From positions 1 through 7,759 of the forward strand of contig DCTG01000076.1 in assembly GCA_002329245.1 (NCBI GenBank): 7,759 nucleotides of DNA. Direction: 5' to 3'. A program made the translations under genes and the position numbers. Below the pieces are notes generated by a model. That model was not told where the DNA came from. It did not search any database and saw only the letters and a program-made list of their open reading frames with translations. Source of the stretch: Clostridiales bacterium UBA1446 (GTDB lineage Bacteria; Bacillota; Clostridia; Oscillospirales; Oscillospiraceae). Shown here piece after piece: positions 1 to 3,720 of the stretch (position 1 is the first letter of the stretch; the number at the start of each line of letters is the position of its first letter).

Positions 1-22
1 GTTACCTTTTTCGATTATCTTC

Positions 23-62
23 ATACCATATTATGTAGACAGTTCCATAATAATGGTATAAT
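23..62 (+). promoter_or_regulatory. Extended -10 promoter within an inverted repeat, upstream of the exonuclease gene
   Basis: A perfect TATAAT at 57-62 is preceded by TG at 54-55, giving an extended -10 element. A TAGACA (5 of 6 to TTGACA) lies at 36-41; the 15-bp spacer is short, which the extended -10 could offset. Arms ATACCATATTATG (23-35) and CATAATAATGGTAT (46-59) are complementary apart from one extra base. The -35 lies in the loop and the -10 overlaps the right arm. An operator for a dimeric repressor would sit like this. Confidence 0.55.
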
Positions 63-92
63 ATTAAGTAAAAAAAGCACGGAGGTACAATG

Positions 93-371
93 ATGGAAAG
101 AATTGTTGCTTTCGATGTTGAAACGCCTAATACAAAAAACGATCGAATATGTGCAGTAGGATTAACAGTTATAGATGACGGTAGTATAACTGATTCGCAA
201 TATTACCTTGTTAATCCTGAATGTAGCTTTGACAACACGTGCGTCAGTATTCATGGCATCAGTCCTGAAGATGTTGCCGATGCTCCACTTTTTTCTGAAG
301 TGTGGAATATAATTGGCGATATTTTTCGTATTTTTACTGTGATCTATAATGAGGAAGGACATCAACCTTAG
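93..371 (+). pseudogene. Truncated DEDDh 3'-5' exonuclease (DnaQ/epsilon-like) N-terminal fragment
   Basis: The first 80 or so residues read as the start of a DEDDh-type 3'-5' exonuclease, the fold of DNA polymerase III epsilon and related trimming nucleases. The ExoI motif FDVETPN gives the metal-binding Asp8 and Glu10, and the later segment SIHGISPEDVADAP matches the usual 'hGIt.e.v.dap' stretch. Reading stops after 92 residues near VIYNEEGHQP, about where the ExoII motif (hNa.FD) should be. The ExoII Asp and the ExoIII His-x4-Asp are therefore missing; relatives are usually well over 150 residues. I prefer the ATG at 93 to the one at 90 because GGAGGT (81-86) is 6 bases from it and only 3 from the other. 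Most likely inactive, unless the short product is used differently. Confidence 0.65.
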
Positions 372-440
372 ATGAAGATAGTCCTCACGGTGCTTAACAT
401 GATCGGTGCGATCGTCTTGTTGCTGGCAAAATTTATATGA
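372..440 (+). CDS. Possible 22-residue hydrophobic peptide
   Basis: An ATG directly after the exonuclease stop opens a short frame, MKIVLTVLNMIGAIVLLLAKFI, with Lys near both ends and a hydrophobic core that could span a membrane. A purine-rich GAGGAAGGA lies about 12 bases upstream, farther than ideal. Nothing else supports expression, and the stretch may simply be remnant sequence of the broken exonuclease gene. The family is not recognised. Confidence 0.15.
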   Translation: MKIVLTVLNMIGAIVLLLAKFI

Positions 441-448
441 ACTATAAT
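420..448 (+). promoter_or_regulatory. Possible promoter for the HNH nuclease gene
   Basis: A perfect TATAAT at 443-448 follows a weak TTGCTG (3 of 6) at 420-425 with a 17-bp spacer. It lies about 110 bases ahead of the preferred HNH start. AT-rich DNA gives TATAAT by chance fairly often, so support is modest. Confidence 0.3.
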
Positions 449-550
449 GCTCAATTGGGATACTTTGCAGATGTTCAAGCAGATAAAGGTTGATACCTCA
501 AATAATTCAATTTGAACAGTTGATATCTCAATTGAAATTTGATTTCAACA

Positions 551-556
551 GAGGGA
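551..556 (+). promoter_or_regulatory. Ribosome binding site deciding the HNH start
   Basis: GAGGGA lies 5 bases before the ATG at 562. The upstream in-frame TTG at 490 has only AAAGG touching it, with no usable spacing, so the ATG is preferred. Confidence 0.6.
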
Positions 557-561
557 ACGTA

Positions 562-1407
562 ATGATAGAACTGAATTCAATTGAACGCCAAGCAGCACTG
601 ATTTTGCTAAAATCAGTGAATAGGTTTATGCCTTATTACTATAGCGACTTAGCTAGCATGCTTGACCCGCCTGTCAACCCACATACAGAGCTTCCACATA
701 TTATCGGAAATGTGAGTATACTATGTTCCGAACTTGGCCTTCCTCTGCTATCTGCTAAGGTTATCAATAAAGGCACCAAAAAAGTTGGGGACGGATTTTA
801 TAAGATATTCATTTTGCATAGCAACGATTCTTTGGTGTTAAAAGACAAGAATCCCGAAGAAGTTTGGAAGGAAGAAATCGAAAAAATCCGCATGTGCGAC
901 AATTGGGAACCATTGAAAGACTACTTGGGGGTAGAAATCGATATACCCATATCTCCCAAAAGAATAAAATTAGAGCAAGCAAATTCGATAAATACAGTTA
1001 ATATGGTGAAGTCAAGTTTACGTACTAAAGAATCTGTTCAGCAAATATATCCAGATGAAGTTAATAATTTCAAAACGCGCCTAAAGGATGGTGCAATTAA
1101 AGAGGTTACAGTAAATCAATATGAAAGAAATCCGGAAGCTCGGCAACAGTGCATTGCCTATTACGGAACGACTTGCTTTATTTGTGGTTTTAATTTTGGA
1201 GATACCTACGGTCCAGAGTTTACAGGTAAAATCCATGTCCATCACCTAAAACCTTTGTCTGAAATTAAAGGTGAATATGAAATAAACCCTGTTAAGGACC
1301 TTCGGCCTGTGTGCCCAAATTGTCACATGATTCTACATAGCAAAAAGGATGGGGTTTATACAGTTGATGAAGTAAAAGCAAAGCTGAAGAATTGCAGGGT
1401 TTTATAG
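562..1407 (+). CDS. HNH endonuclease with zinc-binding CxxC pairs
   Basis: A 281-residue predicted DNA endonuclease of the HNH (beta-beta-alpha metal) class. The nuclease domain occupies about residues 190-260: zinc pairs Cys205/Cys208 and Cys251/Cys254, the catalytic HVHH stretch with His227/His228, Asn242, and His255/His259 in CPNCHMILH. The first 120 residues form a separate domain with the pattern LPHIIGNVSILCSELGLPLLSAKVINKxT...GDGFY. A similar segment precedes HNH domains in stand-alone restriction-type nucleases, where it may help recognise DNA. A charged linker (about 130-185) joins the two. It follows the broken exonuclease with no methylase or partner visible, so self-protection would require recognition of modified DNA (type IV-like) or a partner outside the window. 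Phage defence is inferred. The frame is open and all catalytic residues are present, so it may be active. Confidence 0.85.
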   Translation: MIELNSIERQAALILLKSVNRFMPYYYSDLASMLDPPVNPHTELPHIIGNVSILCSELGLPLLSAKVINKGTKKVGDGFYKIFILHSNDSLVLKDKNPEEVWKEEIEKIRMCDNWEPLKDYLGVEIDIPISPKRIKLEQANSINTVNMVKSSLRTKESVQQIYPDEVNNFKTRLKDGAIKEVTVNQYERNPEARQQCIAYYGTTCFICGFNFGDTYGPEFTGKIHVHHLKPLSEIKGEYEINPVKDLRPVCPNCHMILHSKKDGVYTVDEVKAKLKNCRVL

Positions 1408-1557
1408 AGCCCTTGTAGGCTATTAGGGAAAACCATATATTTGCCTATTGACATTCTATCGGCACAAGCGTAGTTAATGTTGGTGGCATTTGCAGAGACA
1501 GTATTAACAGAGATACAAACTTCTTGGTATTGGGCAATAACGACTACTGTTGAAATA

Positions 1558-1586
1558 TTTACCCAAAATGTTTTCTATGATATAAT
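1558..1586 (+). promoter_or_regulatory. Extended -10 promoter for the small orphan gene
   Basis: TATAAT at 1581-1586 is preceded by TGA (1578-1580), an extended -10. TTTACC at 1558-1563 (4 of 6 to TTGACA) is 17 bases upstream. The predicted transcript starts near 1593, leaving an untranslated leader of roughly 65 bases before the gene. The remaining part of the 1408-1660 gap shows nothing recognisable. Confidence 0.5.
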
Positions 1587-1660
1587 CGAACAGGAGTATC
1601 TCAAAAGTGATTAGTGTTTTGTCTGGCAAAGCAATTCTGTTGTAGATGGGAGTAAATGAA

Positions 1661-1876
1661 ATGACTTACATATATTATGCATATGCTCCAATTGGGTATG
1701 ATGCACTAAGTACTTCTTGTTTGGTAAGGTATAGTAAAGGTATTTTTGAGAAGTATAAAAAAGGCGAATGGGTAACAACTAACAACTTCTATGAAATACT
1801 AATTGGTGAAGACGACAATATGGAGCGAATAAGTGAAATCGACGCAATGAAGATAATCGAAAAAGGTAACCTATAA
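1661..1876 (+). CDS. Small protein of unknown function (71 aa)
   Basis: A 71-residue, mixed-charge, soluble-looking protein rich in aromatic residues (MTYIYYAYAP at the start; WVTTNNFYEIL mid-chain). It ends in an acidic stretch and a probable helix, ISEIDAMKIIEKG. There is no signal peptide, membrane segment, cysteine pair or known motif. I prefer the ATG at 1661 to that at 1646 because GGGAG (1648-1652) is 8 bases upstream of it. It has its own promoter and lies downstream of the nuclease genes inside the AT-rich island, so it could be a cargo accessory such as an immunity or anti-phage component, but nothing in the sequence shows this. The family is not recognised. The normal composition and clean start signals favour a real gene. 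Confidence 0.6.
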   Translation: MTYIYYAYAPIGYDALSTSCLVRYSKGIFEKYKKGEWVTTNNFYEILIGEDDNMERISEIDAMKIIEKGNL

Positions 1877-2411
1877 TGTCCATTAACTGGATTTTCAGGG
1901 AAGCCCTCTAGATGATTGGAATGCGCTCAGAGGAATGATATCGTTTATGGTAATTGTTATATATGGTTGGATACGCAAAGGCTTCAGACGCCCTTCTAGC
2001 ATTCAACTATTTCTCTGTTGTTCTCTCGATAATATTTAGCTTATCCTTCTCTGTACTTGAAGAGTAAACCTTTTAATTTGTATATATATCAGGGATGACA
2101 GAATGACCTCCGAGGAACTTGTATAATCTTTTAATGGAATTATATAGCCAAAGGACCAGAACCTCTCAGATGTCCTCAGATATTATATGGTTTATCAAAC
2201 GGGAAAAGCTCACGATAATTTTCGGTGTTCTTCCTGAAAATTTCGTATTTCAACCGTTTACATTCCTGCTCCTGCGAATTACTATAAAACCGCTAGAAAC
2301 TGTAACAAAACCGAAGAAAGGACTGGAACAAGGCAAGCGTCATAGCCCCTCAAAGTATTGCAGTAGTTAGGTTTTATGCTGTTTTATGAAGAGGACAACC
2401 TGTTCCTGTAA
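1877..2411. other. Gene-poor remnant DNA at island end
   Basis: No complete gene is convincing here. A reverse-strand coding fragment lies at 2176-2292. A short forward frame at about 1936-2040 (MISFMVIVIYGW...) is hydrophobic but has no clear start. Near the tRNA fragment are short repeats: two close copies of CTCAGAT (about 2165-2180) and two AAAACCG copies (about 2286 and 2308). They could be arm-type recombinase sites, but repeats this short are expected by chance. An ATTTTCGG/CCtGAAAAT hairpin spans 2218-2241. The whole stretch reads as decayed element DNA. Confidence 0.5.
2176..2292 (-). pseudogene. C-terminal fragment of an unidentified protein, reverse strand
   Basis: The reverse strand has an open stretch of 38 codons running from just after an in-frame TAG (2293-2295) to a TGA (2176-2178). 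It includes SNSQEQECKRLKYEIFRKN and ends ELFPFDKPYNI. The charged, helical, Lys/Glu/Tyr-rich composition looks like genuine protein rather than chance translation. The same frame continues upstream through the TAG as MTLALFQSFLRFCYSF, consistent with a gene broken by a nonsense change. I cannot name the family. It could be the tail of an element gene (replication, mobilisation or recombinase), which is speculation from position only. Confidence 0.3.
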
Positions 2412-2456
2412 TTGGTAAGGACGAGGTCCCGGGTTCGAATCCCGGCAATAGCTCCA
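2412..2456 (+). pseudogene. tRNA-Thr(GGT) 3' fragment; probable attachment-site copy
   Basis: From 2412 the sequence is a clean tRNA 3' half. It has the anticodon loop TTGGTAA (anticodon GGT, Thr, at 2414-2416) and the 3' anticodon-stem strand GGACG. A five-base variable loop follows, then a perfect 5-bp T stem around TTCGAAT (2429-2445), the acceptor strand CAATAGC, discriminator T, and encoded CCA (2454-2456). Upstream there is no matching anticodon-stem strand (CGTCC expected), no D arm and no GCTATTG acceptor strand, so no functional tRNA can form. A break exactly at the anticodon loop is a classic crossover position for tRNA-targeting integrases. The chromosomal side is to the right because the terminator stays attached there. 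Confidence 0.75.
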
Positions 2457-2458
2457 AC

Positions 2459-2496
2459 AAAACCCTGCAACCTTTCGGTTGCAGGGTTTTGTTTAT
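2459..2496 (+). terminator. Rho-independent terminator (native tRNA-Thr terminator, probably bidirectional)
   Basis: Arms 2459-2472 and 2477-2490 form a perfect 14-bp stem (core ACCCTGCAACC) around a TTTC loop, ending in TTTT and followed by GTTTATT. It starts 2 bases after the tRNA CCA. The A-run at the left foot gives a T-run on the reverse strand, so it may also stop the LysR transcript, whose stop codon is about 97 bases away. Confidence 0.85.
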
Positions 2497-2586
2497 TATT
2501 GATCCGATAATGAGAATAACAGGGAGTCCAAAAAATTCCGGTAAGCTTTTTCGCCATGACAAAAAGCGGACATTTTGCTTTTCACG

Positions 2587-3516
2587 TCACAGCGTTTCAT
2601 ATGCGGATTTAATCCACTCCCTGACCCGCAGGGATTCGGGAGAGGGCGTATCGTCCCGGACAGAAATGAGGCAGTGTGTCGTCGGGACGCAATACCCCTC
2701 GACGCTTAAAAACCGGACCGATTCCTTTCCATACGGCAAAAGCAGTCCGGCTTTGCTGATTCGTTCTGGTAAAAGGCCGAAGGCGAGGTTTCCTACGGAA
2801 GCCTGTACGATTTTTTCAATGCTGCTAAGTTCCAAGGCGAGCCTTTCGTTAAAATACGGCTTAAAATAAGATTGCACGACCTCGTCGCCGCCCGAATAAT
2901 AGGCGAAGGAGACATTCTCCGCGTCCTTGGCTGAAATCCGGTCGTTTTGCGAGAGCGGATTTTTCAGGCTGACGGCTATTTTATAGAAATCTTCGCAAAG
3001 CGGCTCGATTTCAAGTCCCATCTGTCTGGCATGAAGGGCATGAGTTTCGAACTGATCGACAATAAAGTTGCCGACGCCTAACTCGGCCCGGCGTTCGGCC
3101 AATATGGCGAAAAGGTCCTCCCGTTTGGCTTCCAACAGCTGAAAGCTGATGTTGGGATACGCGCGCTTCATCGGCTCCAACACCTGATTGAGTATAAACG
3201 GGTAAGCGCTGGAGAACGCGACGATCCGAACCGTTCCGCGAAGCGAGCGCCGCTCGCGGTCCAGGGCTTTCCACTTCTCCTCCATCCCGCGGGCAGCGGT
3301 TAGCAGTTCCAGCGCGTCCGCATAGACAATTTTCCCCATCTCCGTCGGCGTGATCCCGTTTTTCGAACGGATCAGGAGAGAAAAGCCTAGTTCCTGCTCC
3401 AACGAATGGATTGACTGGCTCAGGGAGGGTTGGGAAATATACAGCTTTTTTGCAGCGCGGCTGAAAGATTTGCTCTCAATGATTGTTACAAAGTAGGAAA
3501 GTTGTTTCAGTTGCAT
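2587..3516 (-). CDS. LysR-type transcriptional regulator
   Basis: A 309-residue LysR-family regulator, the usual length. Residues 1-60 form the winged helix-turn-helix: MQLKQLSYFVTIIESKSFSRAA, then SQPSLSQSIHSLEQELGFSLLIR as recognition helix, and a wing at RSKNGITPTEMG. A linker helix (about 65-90) leads to the periplasmic-binding-protein-like effector domain, which begins near RGTVRIVAFSS. The effector is unknown but is plausibly a substrate or product of the divergent reductases. I chose the ATG at 3516 because it gives the canonical family N-terminus and has AAAGGGG 9 bases upstream; an in-frame start 25 codons earlier adds residues unrelated to the family and would run through the promoter. 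The gene is divergent from the reductase operon and most likely controls it and itself through the box at 3594-3608. Confidence 0.95.
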   Translation of the reverse strand: MQLKQLSYFVTIIESKSFSRAAKKLYISQPSLSQSIHSLEQELGFSLLIRSKNGITPTEMGKIVYADALELLTAARGMEEKWKALDRERRSLRGTVRIVAFSSAYPFILNQVLEPMKRAYPNISFQLLEAKREDLFAILAERRAELGVGNFIVDQFETHALHARQMGLEIEPLCEDFYKIAVSLKNPLSQNDRISAKDAENVSFAYYSGGDEVVQSYFKPYFNERLALELSSIEKIVQASVGNLAFGLLPERISKAGLLLPYGKESVRFLSVEGYCVPTTHCLISVRDDTPSPESLRVREWIKSAYETL

Positions 3517-3525
3517 GGATACGCG

Positions 3526-3532
3526 CCCCTTT
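3526..3532 (-). promoter_or_regulatory. Ribosome binding site of the LysR gene
   Basis: The reverse strand reads AAAGGGG here, 9 bases before the ATG at 3516. It supports that start over the longer in-frame one. Confidence 0.6.
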
Positions 3533-3556
3533 CCCGCTGCCGGATAGAACGAAACC

Positions 3557-3585
3557 ATTATTGCACAAAGGAAGGCCGATTTCAA
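3557..3585 (-). promoter_or_regulatory. Promoter of the LysR gene
   Basis: On the reverse strand, TTGAAA (3585-3580) and AATAAT (3562-3557) are 17 bases apart, each 5 of 6 to consensus. The predicted start is near 3550, leaving an untranslated leader of about 34 bases. The LysR box (3594-3608) lies just upstream of this -35, centred near -51, suited to autoregulation. Confidence 0.6.
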
Positions 3586-3593
3586 GCGCAACC

Positions 3594-3608
3594 ATAGGAA
3601 AATCCTAT
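3594..3608. promoter_or_regulatory. LysR-type operator, perfect T-N11-A dyad
   Basis: ATAGGAAAATCCTAT is a perfect inverted repeat (6-bp arms, 3-base centre) that fits the LysR-type T-N11-A box. AACC flanks it on both sides. It lies between the divergent LysR gene and the reductase operon, so it is the leading candidate for the regulator's recognition site. ACAAAGG (3565-3571) and CCTTTGT (3621-3627) form a wider inverted pair around it and could be secondary contacts. Confidence 0.65.
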
Positions 3609-3670
3609 AACCGCGTTGTGCCTTTGTCGAATGGAATAGCCGGTTTGCAGTTTAGCACTGTCTTTTTTTA

Positions 3671-3702
3671 GTTGTTTATGATACATATGATGTAGGAACA
3701 AC
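3671..3702 (+). promoter_or_regulatory. Probable reductase-operon promoter region with dyad
   Basis: Two TATGAT hexamers (3677-3682 and 3686-3691) are candidate -10 elements. No good -35 is present: the 17-bp position before the second holds only a T-run at 3663-3668, as is common for activator-dependent promoters. GTTGTT (3671-3676) and AACAAC (3697-3702) form a dyad centred exactly on the palindrome CATATG (3684-3689). It could be a second regulator site or a leader hairpin. Confidence 0.4.
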
Positions 3703-3720
3703 ATTTTAGGAGGAATATCA

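Larger units (their letters stand above)
1..2456. mobile_element. Putative right end of a tRNA-Thr-integrated element (left part outside window)
   Basis: This stretch is much richer in A and T than the DNA to its right. It carries typical accessory cargo (two nuclease genes and an orphan small gene) plus gene debris, and it stops exactly at a displaced tRNA-Thr 3' fragment. That combination is the usual footprint of an integrative element that used a tRNA gene as its attachment site. No integrase, excisionase, relaxase or transposase is visible, so the element type cannot be named and it may be a decayed remnant. The left boundary is not in the window. The boundary at the tRNA fragment is seen; the element itself is inferred. 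Confidence 0.45.

Noticed and set aside
1405..1425. Terminator after the HNH gene (AGCC/GGCT hairpin)
   Set aside because: Only a 4-bp stem and no T-run follows, so it is too weak to call.
2119..2370. Forward frame of 83 codons in the island-end region
   Set aside because: No ribosome site, a low-complexity-like translation and overlap with the more protein-like reverse-strand fragment make it unlikely to be a gene.
2382..2456. A complete tRNA gene
   Set aside because: Only the half from the anticodon loop onward is present; no D arm, 5' acceptor strand or matching anticodon-stem strand exists upstream.
2374..2562. Reverse-strand frame containing LLPGFEPGTSS
   Set aside because: This is the well-known false protein produced by translating the antisense of a tRNA T-arm region; it overlaps the tRNA fragment and terminator.
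2489..2869. Forward frame of 126 codons opposite the LysR gene
   Set aside because: Antisense to the conserved effector domain of LysR and starts within the terminator tail; no motif.
3517..3591. 25-residue N-terminal extension of the LysR protein
   Set aside because: It precedes the canonical MQLKQLSYFV start, overlaps the predicted -10 and leader, and lacks its own ribosome site.
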